In this document: piece after piece, positions 25,244 to 38,024 of the stretch | Numbering within the stretch: the first letter of the stretch is position 1 | Layout of the letters: the number at the start of each line of letters is the position of its first letter | Source: Siphlonurus alternatus | Lineage: Eukaryota; Arthropoda; Insecta; Ephemeroptera; Siphlonuridae | NCBI GenBank assembly: GCA_949825025.1 | Contig: OX463778.1 | Location: 36,576,571-36,640,570 of the forward strand | Length of the DNA stretch: 64,000 bases | Reading direction: 5' to 3' | Notes under the pieces: generated by a model | The model's database searches: none | Told to the model about the DNA's origin: nothing | What the model saw: the letters and a program-made list of their open reading frames with translations, nothing else | Program-made: the position numbers and the translations under genes

Positions 25244-27269
25244 CTGTATCAATACTTAACTGTAACCAGCACGTATATACTGCATGGCATGTACTTATAG
25301 GTAAATTCTGTTACGAGTCAAGTACGACATGCAGTGCGTCAATTTGTGACTTTCCCGCGTGCATAAACAGTGTTACATAGTTACATACTTTAAAGGAGAG
25401 TTTTAGCATGATTTTATTATTATTAATATATTATTATTATAACGCGCTTGTATCAGTAATTCACTCAATTCGCACTTCGCATGCTGAGTGTAAGTGCAAA
25501 CAAGCCAAAATGTAAAGGTTTGACTATAGCTATAGCTAGCACCAGAGAAAAGGTAAAGATTTTTACCTTTTCTCTGCTAGCACACAATCCAGAGCCTGCA
25601 GAAGCATGCAGAGAAAATGCAGAAGTTAAAAAAAAAAAAATACCAACGAAGCTCGAAGCAAAAATACATTAAAAATTTCGATGTAATGTTACCTGCAGTA
25701 AGCTGACTAAAAGGTAAGCAGTCATGAAGACTACGGTCACTGTTGACTCGCCGCTCGAGTACAAGACGTCGGCGATGATAGCGAAGATCACGTGACCTGG
25801 TAGCGCCAGACCCAGAAGGATGCGGCTCGTACTGGCTTGAGAGCCTGTAACAATTAACATCATCCTGAACGTTTAATTTTTCCAAGATAATTTACTTTAT
25901 TTAAGATAATATATTATATTATACATTTTTTTCTCCAACTGAACCCTCTGCATGGTGTAGAGGGTGCTATATATAGTCATATATAGACTATATATATAAA
26001 TATATTATGTGACTTAAACTAACCCGGCTCTTCGTAGACCCGACCTCTGGCATACATTATTAAAAAGCTTAAAAATTAAGAACCCATGCATGCATTAATT
26101 CTTATTGCAAAATACAAATGTACAATGGCGGGAAACGATTGGTTGTCATTTGCTCGATCGATACAGCTATACTCTGTTTTACTCAATAATATACATTATA
26201 TTTAAAAGGCTTTAATTAAAACATTTATAACAATGACACAATTTACGTTCTTGCCGTTATATTAAATTATTAAAGATTCTTATCGTACGTATATTAATTA
26301 TTTGTTCGTCTTAAATATATAGTAACATTTTGTATCGTACGTGCGATCGAGTCCCTCCAAAAACATGGCATACAAATACATTACATAGCAGTCCAAGCCA
26401 AAATTAAAAACCCTCACGAAAACACACGGTAAAAACCTGATGCAATCGGGTAATGTTTCACTAATGTTCTTAAATAATTATAGCTCGGTAGAGTAGCTAG
26501 AGTCCACTCACCCCCGCAGCAGAGGACAGTGCAGGGCAGGCGGCAGAGTCGCGATTCCTGCGGCGGCAACTCCCCTAGCACAGCGCTCTTGTGCAGCCAC
26601 GTCGAGATGCGGCTTGCCTGCACAGATACCAGGTTGCCACCGATACCGTTCACGATCGGCTGGAACACCACGAAGCCGGGAAACACGGACACCACCTGGT
26701 CCAGCACTAGACCGCCGAGCCTGGTAAACACGGTAAATAGCATTGTAGTAATAGTTGTTGTTTTTTAATCTGATTTATTCAAATTTATTGCAATATTTAT
26801 TATGCTGCATAATGTATAAGTTATAAAATAACAAATTTAAGTAATTACAAAACTATAATTATATTTGAAATGATAATTTTAAAATCGTCATTTAAGTTTA
26901 AGTCAGAAAAAGAAACTTGTAATTTATATTATACACGTTACCCGGAAATGAAGAGCGCTGAGAGCACAGGCACCCAGCCTGATTTGAGTACGTGTCGCGT
27001 GTGTTTCTGACGATATACCACGTACACCCATACGGGTAGCAGTAACAGATAGAACACCACGATGATGATCAGCACCCAGTACAGAGAGTCTACAAAAGAC
27101 AAAATGCTATTATGAGCTGTTTATAAGCATCAATCTCCAGTCAACTGGGGGTGATGAGGCTATATGAACTATGAACCTAAAAGGGTTTTAGGTGAACTGA
27201 ATTACTTTAACGTAATTAAAGTAATTCAAAATTAATTCAAAAGTAATTCAGAACGTTAAAGTAATTCAG

Positions 27270-27326
<57 letters not shown>

Positions 27327-30170
27327 TATATATATATTATATATATATAAACCAAATTTAACACGCATTTTTGACACAATATGTAATAATTAATTCAGAG
27401 AATTTCTGCTTTTTATTGAGGTACAAATTTCCTACAAATTTCAAAACATATATATAATATAATTATAATAATTATAAATTCGACTGACCGTGGTAAGTGT
27501 AGAGTAGTGATGCGATGTTAGCGAGCACTGTGATGGTCACAACGTCACCAATGCTGGCAGTGAGTGGGGTGGCCACATTGTCCGGGTTAAGACGTAGCCG
27601 GTGAGACACCAGGATCACGGCAATCATCAAGAAGTCTATAGCAGGGCATGATATTAACGTTATATCAACTTACAATTTAGCTGTTTTTACATAACGTAAT
27701 CTATTCAAAAAGTTTTTTTATGCTATTTTATTTTCAAGAGTAAGAGGAGATCATTACTGGGCTATATCAAATGTAAAATTGCACATAATTTTAACTCTAC
27801 GTCTTTTTCTTTTGACTGACTATTATTTTCGTTAATTTTTTTATAAGCCCTTCCAAAGGGCAAAGGCTATATACTGACCTAGCACAAAGCACGAGGTGGT
27901 AGCAGTGATGATACCGGACGCGGCTAACAGCAGCGCGTTCCTCCAATCAAACACGCCAGACTCGATGGCACCCACTGCTATGGCGAACAATGATACCAGC
28001 AGAGCCGCGACGATTGCTTGAACCTACGGCACAAAATTCATCATGCTTTAATTAAAACATTTATAACAATGACACAATTTACGTTCTTGCCGTTATATTA
28101 AATTATTAAAGATTCTAATCGTATAATATATTAATTACTTGTTCGTCTTATATAGTAACATTTTGTATCGATCGAGCCCCCCCAAAAACATGGCATATAA
28201 CATCATAGCAGTCCGAGCCAATTAAAAGCCCTCACGAAAACACACGGTAAAAACCTGATGCAATCGAGTAATGTTTCACTAATGTTCTTAAATAATTATA
28301 GCTCGGTAGTAGCTAGAGTCCACTCACCCCCGCAGACTTCATGTATCACCTTAACAATTTCAAATTTAACTGATGAAAGTGTTGAAGAGGGAATTTAAAA
28401 AAAATGCAGGCCTGCTACCATAATAATTGAATTAATAAGGCGCTTTAGACGAAAAACCGAAAAACAGTTGCCATGCCGCGCAATGACAATTACGCAATTC
28501 GCAATTACGTAATTAGGATGCCTGGAATATATCACTTAAAATTCTTAAGAACAATCGACGGGATTTTTTTATGCATTTTAAATTAATGGAGCAATATACA
28601 TGTAAATATTTTGTTTTGAAATTTTCAAACTCGGGAAATACTTATAAATTAGATATCTCTTCTTTGAACAAAACGGTAGCGGTTTTCTCATGTTTCCAAA
28701 GATCTTACTGTTACAAATGCAAGCTCTTGGGTTTTACGTTGCTGCAGTCACAAAATGCAGTTTCAATAAATTATATTAAAATACTTTTTCCGAATAAAAG
28801 AAGAAATCATTGCAAACATGCTGCATGTGCATTACTTCTGTCACTGATGTGTGCTGTATCCATTAATGAATTTATATATTATATTTATTAACATCAGTAT
28901 AAAATTTCAATATTAGTCAAAAACTATGTAATATGTTGAATTGATAACTATTTTAATTAATTTAATATTATCTTTTATCAGCTCCAGTGTACAACTTCTG
29001 TACATTGCATGGAATATGGCTGAATTTACAGCGTTGTTGAGAGATAATACAAACTCATTGACCTTATCCATTCAAAGCCAATCGGCCAATCCTATTTATG
29101 TTAGCACTTACAACTTACATTTAAAATCTTTATCGCTTTTACACGTGTTAGTTGCATGATTAAAATTCAGGTTCTCATCCTCGAGTTTGATTATTTATTC
29201 CGTTAGTATAAATATATGCATGAGCCTCTCTCTCTCATCACATTGTATAATAGTACGTACTCATCTGGCTCATCACCGAGTGACAATAATATGAAGCTTA
29301 ATTGATTTTATGTACGTTGTATAACGTTGTATTATATATTTATATATATAATATAATATATAACGTATACATGTTATTATATTACTTATTATTAAAACTT
29401 AAAACGCACTTTTGTCTATCGAATCGTCGTTTATTATTTGAATATAGCTGTGTTCATTCAATAAGTAATTTATATTATAGTTATACGCGAGGATTAAATT
29501 AAAAATAAAATCTTTAATTCCATTCCCATTTAAAATAATAGCATTCTCATTAGAACTTGACTGCAAAATTTTAACTAAGTATATAAATGCAATTAAAATA
29601 AAATAAATAGGAGATACGGTAATCGCAAAATTTCGAAATGAGCTATAGGATACGTTAATTACAATATGTATAAAAAGCATTGTTTGAGGTCCAAAAAGTT
29701 TGTTATAATATATGAATTTGATGATGATATGACGATTAATCTTAAAATTACAAATTGTATATGTGAATGTGAATATAATATAATATGTCAATAACTGTTT
29801 CTAATTATTTTAATACACTAGGCTGTATATTATATAGTATATTGTATTGTAGTGTCTTTTCAATTTCTTATACTTTTGAGACTGTCCTGGCTGCATGATC
29901 ATGCACAAAAAAAAAAGTGGAAAGAATATAAAATTAAACATAGCTTTGGTTGGGTATCGTGACTGAATAATTGCTGACCTGAACGAGCGCGACGTTTGCG
30001 ACTATTTGCGCCCAGATGTCACGTGTAGACTCCATGTTGCCGAGGTTCACCTGCGTGGAGAGGCGTGAGGCGAGGCACATGTCGAGGTTGCCCTTGAGCC
30101 CCAGTAGAGCAGGCACCAAGATGAACAACAATGACACCTCTTCAAACACGGTCCAGAACTGCGCCAGAAA

Positions 30171-30263
<93 letters not shown>

Positions 30264-31832
30264 AGCACCCAAAGCCGAATTCGGGCAAAAGCCGAAAAAA
30301 ATGCTCACATCTAGTTCTGCGCATCACGAAATGAGCCAAAGCCGAAGTGAGGTTTATTTTCGGCTTTGGCGCATTTCATTTTGAACAAAACTAGATCTGC
30401 TCAAATCGAAATGCGCCAACGCCGATATGAGATTTTACTTCGGCTTTGGCGCATTTCATTTTGAGCAAAACTAGTTCTGCGCATCGCGGTTTGAGCAAAA
30501 GTCGAAATGATATTTTATTTCGGGTTTGGAGCAAAATCTTGAGCACATCTAGTTTTGCTCAAAATAAATATGATTTTAATGACGAGATGATGATTTTAAT
30601 TTTAATGATATTAATTTTAATTTTTTAAAAAGAAAAATAAAAAACTAAAAGACACTAAACTTATAATAAATATTACTAACATTGTGACCTAATATCTTTC
30701 AAGCGCTGTTTAAAAATAAATTAATTAGGGAAAAAATAATGACTTTAAAATGTAATCATACAGTATATACGTACGTACATACCTTATAAAAAATATTGTA
30801 GAATCTGTTATTTTTATAAAACACTCCACCATTTCTGACACTTAATTACTATATTTGATTATGTTTCACCATGTTTCACTCGCTCTCACCATTAGAAATA
30901 TTGTCATGCACGCACTTGTAAATTTCATAGTTCTATTTCTTCGAACATTTTAGTCTTAGTCTTAGCAGCCACAATACATAAACATATATTATGGCAATCA
31001 AATGGGGTTAAACTTCATTGCAGAGGTAAAGGCTACTTTCTTATCTCGTTGTACCGATAACAACCTGTATTGCATGATAGCCTAATTCTAAGACATAGAA
31101 CTATGAAATTTACAAGTGCGTGCATGACAATATTTCTAATGGTGAGGGCGAGTGAACCTAAAGAATACTTCAAAACGTGTGGCGTATATGTCCATTTTAT
31201 TTGAGCTGCAGTTCTTAAAACAAAAAAATTTATTAATTTAACAAAAACATAATCAAATATAGTAATTAAGTGTCAGAAATGGTGGAGTGTTTTATAAAAA
31301 CAACACATTCTATGATATTTTTTATAAGGTATGTACGTACATATACTGCAATGTATGATTTCATTTTAAAGTCATTATTTTTTCCCTAATTAATTTATTT
31401 TTAAACAGCGCTTGAAAGATATATATTAGTTCACAATATTCATAATAATTATTATAAGTTTAGTGTCTTAGTTTTTTATTTTTCTTTTTAAAAAATTAAA
31501 ATTAATATCATTAAAATTAAAATCATCTTTATTTTGCGCAAAACTAGATGTGCTCAAAATTTTGCTCCAAACCCGAAATAAAATATCATTTCGACTTTTG
31601 CTCAAACTGCGATGCGCAGAACTAGTTTTGCTCAAAATGAAATGCGCCAAAGCTGAAGTAAAATCTCATATCGGCTTTGGCGCATTTCGATTTGAGCAGA
31701 TCTAGTTTTGTTCAAAATGAAATGCGCCAAAGCCGAAAATAAACCTCACTTCGGCTTTGGCTCATTTCGTGATGCGCAGAACTAGATGTGAGCATTTTTT
31801 TCGGCTTTTGCCCGAATTCGGCTTTGGGTGCT

Positions 31833-31887
<55 letters not shown>

Positions 31888-34715
31888 TGCATGGTTAAAT
31901 CTTATCAATGGACAATTAACCTATTATACATGGCACCTTATAAGATATTTACATTGCACATAGAAAAAATTCTGTTTACATGCATGCAGATTTTTGTAAT
32001 TATCATATTATTTTCATATTCTATATACATGGATAGAGCACATCGCAGCGCGAGATTAATTTTATATTACCGTCAATATTTTCAGGTTTCTCGAAACTCA
32101 AAAACAATCAAAATTGAGGTGAGAAAAACACTGTAATGGCATTCTCTATTCTTATTTGCACGTTAAATGGACAATTTGAATCAACTTTTTTTAGTAGTTC
32201 AATCGAAAGAGGAGGTCCAAAAATACACCTATGAATTTTATGATATTTTTATTCTTGCTGCATCATGGCTAAAATAGGGATGTAAAGAGGTCACGTGACC
32301 TGGAGGCGTCGCCCGTGTCGCCAATGACGTCATTGAACTGTCTGGCCAAGCAAACGATCGTCTATATAACGCTTGTAAATAATAAATTAATTGTTGCTTG
32401 TTTCCATAGCAACGTGGTTATTTACAAGCGATATAAAGTCGATCGTTTGTTTGATCGAACAGTTCAATGACGTCATAGGCGACGCGGGCTACGCCTCCAG
32501 GTCACGTGACCTCTTAACATCTATATTTTAGCCACGATGCAGTAAGAATAAAAATCTCATAAAATTCATAGGTGTATTTTTCGACCTCCTCTTTCGATTG
32601 AGCTACTAAAAAAAGTTGATGCAAATTGTCCATTTTTTTTTATACCATATGGTTATCACGTCACTCATAGAAAACCAATATTTTTTACGAAGGAAGAGGG
32701 TGGTTATATACTTACAGTTATACACAATCATAGTTTTATAACTAATAAAAATTAATTAATCCGGAATTATTTAGCTCTAAAATTGAATATGCACTGTTAA
32801 TTTTTTTATATTTTCAAGAATTAAGAAATTACAGAACTATATCTCGACTGTCAATACACTCATTATATATTGATACCCTTCGGCACTTCTATTTAGGTAT
32901 TTGAGCTGTCATGCTGTCACTGATGTACTATATAAGTTATATTGCAACATATACATGCATATATATTGCACGTGTACGTCTTATACGAGTATATAGGATC
33001 GAGCTCTGACGTTCCGTATTATTATAAAATATATGAATTTGTATCGGATGAAAATTAAAAATAATACTTGAATATAAATATGTCTGTATTTCAATATTTT
33101 CATTTAAGTGAGAAATATATTAATCAATTATTAAAAAAAAAAAAAAAAAAATCGATACACAAAAATCACAAAAAATTAAGTTGAAAATATTTTTTATGAC
33201 TTCTGGAATTTCATAGAACCTTTTGTTTACGTCATTTTTATTATTTATTTACATTTAAATGATAAAAAAATTCTGTTATCGGTCACGTGCTATTGAAGTT
33301 TTACAACAGTTGCAACACAATTTATATAACTCTTGCACTCTTAGTTGACATACGGCCGAATCAACAGGAAAAATATTGTCTCCAAATCTCTAAAATGTAC
33401 ACACAATATAGTATATGTTTCCATGGCATCAATGGATGCAACATGATAGCATTTTATAACTTAAGACGGTAATTACTGATATAAAAAAATAAGCAATTGA
33501 GGTTGAGGCAAATCTAGAAAATTTCCTCATTTTTCTCTGAGAAAACTGGGGCGATAGGAGGATGGGACATAATTTCTATCAAAGGGTCGATATCGATTTG
33601 CCCCTGCCATGACGTAAGGTATAATTAATCGTATCAGTTGATGATCGAGAAGAGAAAAAAAGAGGAGGACACGAGCCTAGTCACGAGGTAATAAAAATTC
33701 ATGCTGCGGGAAGTGTTTATTTACATTATATTTACGACTAACGTTATTATAGTTCCAAATTTTCAGGCGAGGCTGAACTTGTATTGAATCTACAGTATCT
33801 ACACCTGGATAGCATTTTTTGTTGCGAAATGTTTACAATGTCTTAAGGTGTGCATTATTTAACAGTTACACTATATTAAAATGTCATGTTTATAATTATT
33901 TTTTAAGTATCAATACTTAATTATCAAGAGAGAGCAGCGTGTATAAGGTCAAAACGATAACTAATAAAAACTCACATCCTTCATGCATATATACATAGCA
34001 TAAAAAAAAAGTTGTGTGATGAACGAACTTTTAAATTATTTCCGTTTTTTTTTTTATATGTACAACGATTTGTATTATATATGCCATAATTCGATTTTTA
34101 TGCAATTATTATAGACTGCATGCATGCTATGCAATATACATGCTATAACGTACATCATGTTGCTTCAATTATAAAATCTTGTGATGCTTATAATGAGGCG
34201 TTTTTCTCAGGTGATAAAATTCCTTTCATTCATAGGAAATTTTTCAATTTTATAATAATCTCAAAATATAATTTTTGATAATCATATAAATAATATAAAT
34301 GACACAACATTTATTTTATATTATAGTAATAATTTGCAAAATTTCATGAAGAGTATATTTTCATAAAAAAAAAACTGCATGTAAAGAAATTAACGTGGAA
34401 AGGACCTGGATTGCATTGATACATGACTTATGTTACCTGGACGATGCCGAGCATGAGTCCAGCGCCGATGGTACCCAGTCCGGCAATGAAGAAGGGCACC
34501 GCAATCTGGACGCCGGTATGCCAGGTATTCTCAAGGCGAGCAGGCTCAGGGCCCGATATGATTGCCACGGTGCTGCCCTCAGGGCTGCCCTGCGAGCTTG
34601 AGGACACCTCCTCAGATGAGTTGGTGAGCGTTGGTCCATCATGGAGATTTGCAGAGAGAACATCGAGAACTGGCAGGTCGTAAACCACCGCATCACTCGC
34701 ACCAGGAAACGTCAT
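25067..34715 (-). CDS. SLC41: SLC41-family Mg2+ transporter (whole coding span, 8 exons)
   Basis: Membrane protein of the SLC41/MgtE family, which carries Mg2+ (and some other divalent cations) across membranes. Exons in transcript order: 34715-34437, 30158-29979, 28023-27879, 27635-27489, 27089-26942, 26720-26512, 25844-25693, 25243-25067. Together they make 1437 nt, 478 residues, with all phases consistent. The two homologous MgtE halves are both visible. The first has [12 protein letters not shown] (107-118) and [15 protein letters not shown] (218-232). The second has [17 protein letters not shown] (324-340) and [15 protein letters not shown] (441-455). The acidic/polar N-terminus (about 1-66) precedes the first membrane segment. 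Vertebrate SLC41A1-3 are about 500-570 residues, so this is slightly short at the N-terminus. Which paralogue it matches cannot be decided here. Confidence 0.95.
25693..25844 (-). CDS. SLC41: SLC41 coding exon 7
   Basis: Completes Gly370 and codes 371-420 ([34 protein letters not shown]). Two membrane segments of the second MgtE half. Acceptor ttgttacag, donor gtaaca, phase 0. Confidence 0.92.
26209..26519. repeat. Source segment of an intragenic duplication (SLC41)
   Basis: The intron next to exon 6, including its donor site and last exon bases, recurs at 28045-28335 in the same orientation with few differences (for example shared acgttcttgccgttatatta and tcactaatgttcttaaataa). Confidence 0.85.
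26512..26720 (-). CDS. SLC41: SLC41 coding exon 6
   Basis: Completes Gly300 and codes 301-369 plus one base of codon 370. Contains [20 protein letters not shown], the strongest family signature, then a Cys-rich loop ([10 protein letters not shown]). Acceptor gtgtttaccag, donor gtgagt. The last bases and the donor are copied elsewhere in the gene at about 28.3 kb. Confidence 0.94.
26942..27089 (-). CDS. SLC41: SLC41 coding exon 5
   Basis: Completes Asp251 and codes 252-299 plus two bases of codon 300. Long membrane segment [20 protein letters not shown], then [16 protein letters not shown], the start of the second half. Acceptor cttttgtag, donor gtaacg. Confidence 0.92.
27272..27347. repeat. 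(TA)n microsatellite in SLC41
   Basis: Interrupted TA run in the intron between exons 4 and 5. Confidence 0.9.
27489..27635 (-). CDS. SLC41: SLC41 coding exon 4 (first PDN motif)
   Basis: Completes Asp202 and codes 203-250 plus one base of codon 251. Contains [15 protein letters not shown], the conserved cation-path motif of the first MgtE half. Acceptor tgctatag, donor gtcagt. Confidence 0.94.
27879..28023 (-). CDS. SLC41: SLC41 coding exon 3
   Basis: Residues 154-201 plus one base of codon 202. Hydrophobic: [16 protein letters not shown] and [15 protein letters not shown], two membrane segments. Acceptor gccgtag, donor gtcagt. Confidence 0.9.
28045..28335. repeat. Duplicated copy carrying a decoy exon-6 donor
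   Basis: Copy of 26209-26519 lying in the intron just upstream (transcript sense) of SLC41 exon 3. It ends at cactcacccccgcag, that is the donor and eight exon bases of exon 6, then diverges. Confidence 0.85.
29979..30158 (-). CDS. SLC41: SLC41 coding exon 2
   Basis: Residues 94-153, with the MgtE signature [17 protein letters not shown] and [11 protein letters not shown]. Acceptor ttctggcgcag; an (AT)n tract of about 84 bp begins only 18 bases upstream of the exon. Donor gtcagc, phase 0. Confidence 0.93.
30177..30260. repeat. (TA)n next to the SLC41 exon 2 acceptor
   Basis: About 84 bp of TA ending 18 bp from the exon. On its other side begins the 1.58-kb palindrome. Confidence 0.95.
30261..31835. 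mobile_element. 1.58-kb foldback element of 80-bp units (family D)
   Basis: Near-perfect inverted arms of about 680-700 bp; ends gttagcacccaaagccgaat and complement, with (TA)n on both sides. Within each arm the motif cgg(c/g)tttgg(c/a)gc recurs every 80 bp (30361, 30441, 30521). Located in the SLC41 intron between coding exons 1 and 2. Confidence 0.9.
31836..31885. repeat. (TA)n, far side of the family D element
   Basis: Continuation of the microsatellite at 30177-30260, consistent with insertion into (TA)n. Confidence 0.9.
32167..32633. mobile_element. Foldback element family B, copy 1
   Basis: Palindrome with ends atggacaattt and complement. Each arm holds gaaagaggaggtc, the E-box palindrome ggtcacgtgacc and TGACGTCA (32325, 32468). 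In the SLC41 intron. Confidence 0.88.
32634..34380. other. SLC41 intron sequence, nothing further recognised
   Basis: AT-rich intronic DNA. No coding, RNA or strong repeat signal apart from homopolymers. Confidence 0.5.
34437..34715 (-). CDS. SLC41: SLC41 first coding exon
   Basis: Residues 1-93. The start ATG is at 34715 ([13 protein letters not shown]). A GTG just upstream is not needed, and an acceptor (gacattacag) sits 5 bases before the ATG, so a noncoding exon probably precedes it. The Ser/Glu-rich cytosolic segment is followed by a hydrophobic helix [18 protein letters not shown]. Donor gtaaca, phase 0. Confidence 0.9.
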
Positions 34716-35754
34716 CACGACTGTAATGTCACCAGCGAGTCGGGAGAAAGCAAAGAAATTTTTAAATATAAACTTTGCTTTCTAAGCTGGCAATTTCAAT
34801 TTTCAATTTATATACTGTACTATTGTACAGTATATTTAATATTGTATAATATAATGCACTCATTGAAACTGTACGTAAGTTGTGTATACATCATGAATGC
34901 ACGCATTGTAAAATTAAGAAAAAAATATGAACTGCATGAACTTTTCTATAATAGTTAATTGCATGATGTTAATTATTAATAATGTATTAATATTTTTATT
35001 GATTCATATGACATAATATATTGTTTCTCATTTTATCTTTTTGCTTCCATGCATTTCAAAGTTTAAATTGTACACTCAAACAGTTAATGCCTGAATTGCT
35101 GCATATTCATAAAGAAAAATATACAACAAAAAACATTGCACTAAATATATTTGTGTTGACTTATAACAATTGACATTACAATTAATAAATAAACCGAACA
35201 CGATAAAATTTTCAAATAATTATTTAAAACAATATTATGTTAAATAATTATATTAATTTGTTTCAGTACCTTATTTAACGCGGCTATCCCATGATTTTGT
35301 CAATTGTAGGATCGATTAATTAGTCAAAATAAAGTTTTCAAGGGTTCACTCTCGCAGCATAATATATATTCATGATGACTTTTTTCTGGATCTGGTGGAT
35401 AATTATACTGTATAAAAGAGGAAACAAAAAAAAAGTTAATTATTAAATGTTAAGAACAATAAATTATTGCTTTAGTTATTTATTATCTACTCTATATAAT
35501 TTAGTAACCATAATATTGTAATATTATTGAATTATAACATTAAATAATATTTAAACGTGTGTATTATATGTACATATACGTTACAAATAATACAAATTAA
35601 TATTGCTAATTTTAGTATTTTTAGTAACACTCATGTCGACACTGAATGCGAATGATGCAGAAGTTTCTTTAAATGATTTAAGAAATAAAACGGACATCAA
35701 AATATTTTTTTTTTAAATTAAAAAGTTTTGACACTTTCTTATTTCTTATTAATG

Positions 35755-35990
35755 ACAAGCTTCAACTTAAAAATGCCGCAGCGCCGCATTCTGACATCGC
35801 TCCATAAGGTTTGTTAGGAGAAAAATCTTATTTATTTTTTCATTCAAATTCTATGCTGCACAAAATCTCGAATATTTTTTATGTCGTGTAAAGTGATCTT
35901 TCCCGTGGCTCATATGAATTATTAATCTTGCCCTTCATAAGAACCACCGAAAAAAATTAAAAACCAGGTACCGCTGGGTTAAAGGATAGG
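35755..35990. repeat. Dispersed repeat, copy 2 (inverted relative to 100-380)
   Basis: The reverse complement matches 100-380 over about 230 bp with scattered differences and indels. It lies upstream of the SLC41 start exon, in the 5' intron. Confidence 0.55.
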
Positions 35991-36293
35991 AAGCTTGATA
36001 GAACATGTCGTCGCGCGCAGTTCGCGCGCTAGATTTTCATTGGCTGAGAGAATTGTGTCGTCAATATTAAAGCTTCTCATTGCATTTATTTTTATTTTGT
36101 TAAATAGTGCATGATTTATATTTGCTAACTACAGTTTAAACTACTATACCCTATAGAACTTAATTATTACTTGTAAATATTACACCTTGAATAGTTTTTA
36201 CACAACTAGAAGTCACTTTTCATTACAAAAATAGCACCTAGGCTCAATTGTTCTAGTTTCAAGAACACCGAAAGCATTATCCATGCACTCACC

Positions 36294-36420
36294 TGTTGTA
36301 GGACATCAATGCAATACGCTCATAGTATCTGCGACAACTCGCGATGTAAATTGATACGAAAATCTGGGCGAAGGGCACACGCGTACGTTAGCAGGTGTAA
36401 CTTTCAGCACTGTAGACAGA
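36294..36420 (-). promoter_or_regulatory. Possible noncoding first exon of SLC41 (donor at 36293)
   Basis: On the minus strand a strong donor (CAACAG followed by gtgagt, intron starting at 36292) lies about 1.6 kb upstream of the SLC41 start-codon exon, and that exon has an acceptor just before its ATG. The exon's upstream end and the promoter are not visible. Inferred only from splice-site matches. Confidence 0.35.
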
Positions 36421-36644
36421 ACAAAATGACTATCTTCTTAGCGCGTCACATAAGGCGTCATCCTAATCCAAGATAACCTAATCATATTAAAGGCGCGTTT
36501 TTCTTGTTAATGTATATTATATCACTTATTAACTTATTATAAATACATAAGATGGATCTGTACTGTATAATATATTAATTATAAAATTTTTTACTCAGTA
36601 TTATTTATAGAGTTTACAATTTATTTAATCATAGAATTATTTAT

Positions 36645-36780
36645 ATATCGGCTTTGGAGCATTTCGATTTGACCAGAACTAGATTGGAGCATCGTGGTTT
36701 GACCCAAAGCCGAAATGGGAATTTATTTCGGGTTTGGAGCAAAATTTGAACACATCTAATAGATCTGCGCATTTTGCAGA
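36645..36780. repeat. Fragment of the 80-bp-unit family D
   Basis: cggctttgg at 36649 and cgggtttgg at 36729 are exactly 80 bp apart, with intervening text like the 30261 arms. No inverted partner nearby. Confidence 0.7.
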
Positions 36781-37544
36781 GTTTACGTTACTTATTTATA
36801 TTCTTTGATCAGATTGAGTACTTCACGTAAGTTCACGTCAAAATAGTGCTTACCACATTTACTCATAGAGGTGTATTTAAATATTTTCCACATCTATATA
36901 CAGCTAGTACAACAAGCAATATAACATAGCTATTTTTTTAATGTAAAAAATTATCATAAATGCATGCAGTCCTAATTATAATTATCTATGCATATATTTT
37001 TTAATGTAATGTCCAATAATTTATTTTTATCCATTATATTCTGAGAGAGTTAACGTGCGTATCACCTGACTGGCTTAATTGTTACTTTGTGAACCTTTTA
37101 ATTCTTCCTTAATCTCTGTAGATAATTTACAACGTTGCTTTATCTCTCATATAACCAACAATGATGTATAAATTCTATTTGAACTGAGAACGAATTAAAT
37201 TGTCATGTGTTCTGATATATTGCTTTATCAAGTTTGCACGAGGCGCCAGTCTTGTTTTTTTTTTTTTTCTGTTGCTATGTAGGGATTTGTGATGGAAATT
37301 CAGTTATAGATATTAGGAATTTTAATTTTGGTCTAAATCTCTATAATTAAAATTTAAAATATATTTTTATTATGAAGTACTAAAAATATAAATAAAAATT
37401 TGGAAAACGGAGAAGAAAATAATAATATTATATAAATAACGTAAAAAACTTTTAAATCTGCTGATGTATATACAATTTGAATATATTGTTAATCTTTTCT
37501 TTTCAATGAGACGAGATTAAAAAGTAAATAATATTAAATAAATA
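36781..37544. other. Intergenic, no gene seen
   Basis: AT-rich, no feature found. Confidence 0.5.
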
Positions 37545-37794
37545 AATGAATGAATGAATGAATGAATGAATGAATGAATGAATGAATGAATGAATGAATG
37601 AATGAATGAATGAATGAATGAATGAATGAATGAATGAATGAATGAATGAATGAATGAATGAATGAATGAATGAATGAATGAATGAATGAATGAATGAATG
37701 AATGAATGAATGAATGAATGAATGAATGAATGAATGAATGAATGAATGAATGAATGAATGAATGAATGAATGAATGAATGAATGAATGAATGAA

Positions 37795-37841
<47 letters not shown>

Positions 37842-37842
37842 A
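37545..37842. repeat. (AATG)n then (AAAT)n tetranucleotide microsatellite
   Basis: About 250 bp of AATG units passing into about 50 bp of AAAT, with essentially no interruption. Confidence 0.97.
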
Positions 37843-38024
37843 TGTTGGCAGTATTAATTGTAATAATACGTACAGTATATTATACTATATATATAGTTTC
37901 TTCTATCACATCATAGCTATATTCACTGTCAATTATTTAAGGACCATGCATGAATTTAATAATGTATTTTTATCATAATTTCGTGTACTGTACATATATT
38001 AATATCACTATATATATAAATATG

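Noticed and set aside
28571..28891. 106-codon plus-strand frame antisense in SLC41
   Set aside because: No recognisable family and base composition like the surrounding intron.
29399..29791. 130-codon minus-strand frame in SLC41
   Set aside because: AT-driven hydrophobic and Asn/Ile composition inside an intron. No domain or splice logic.
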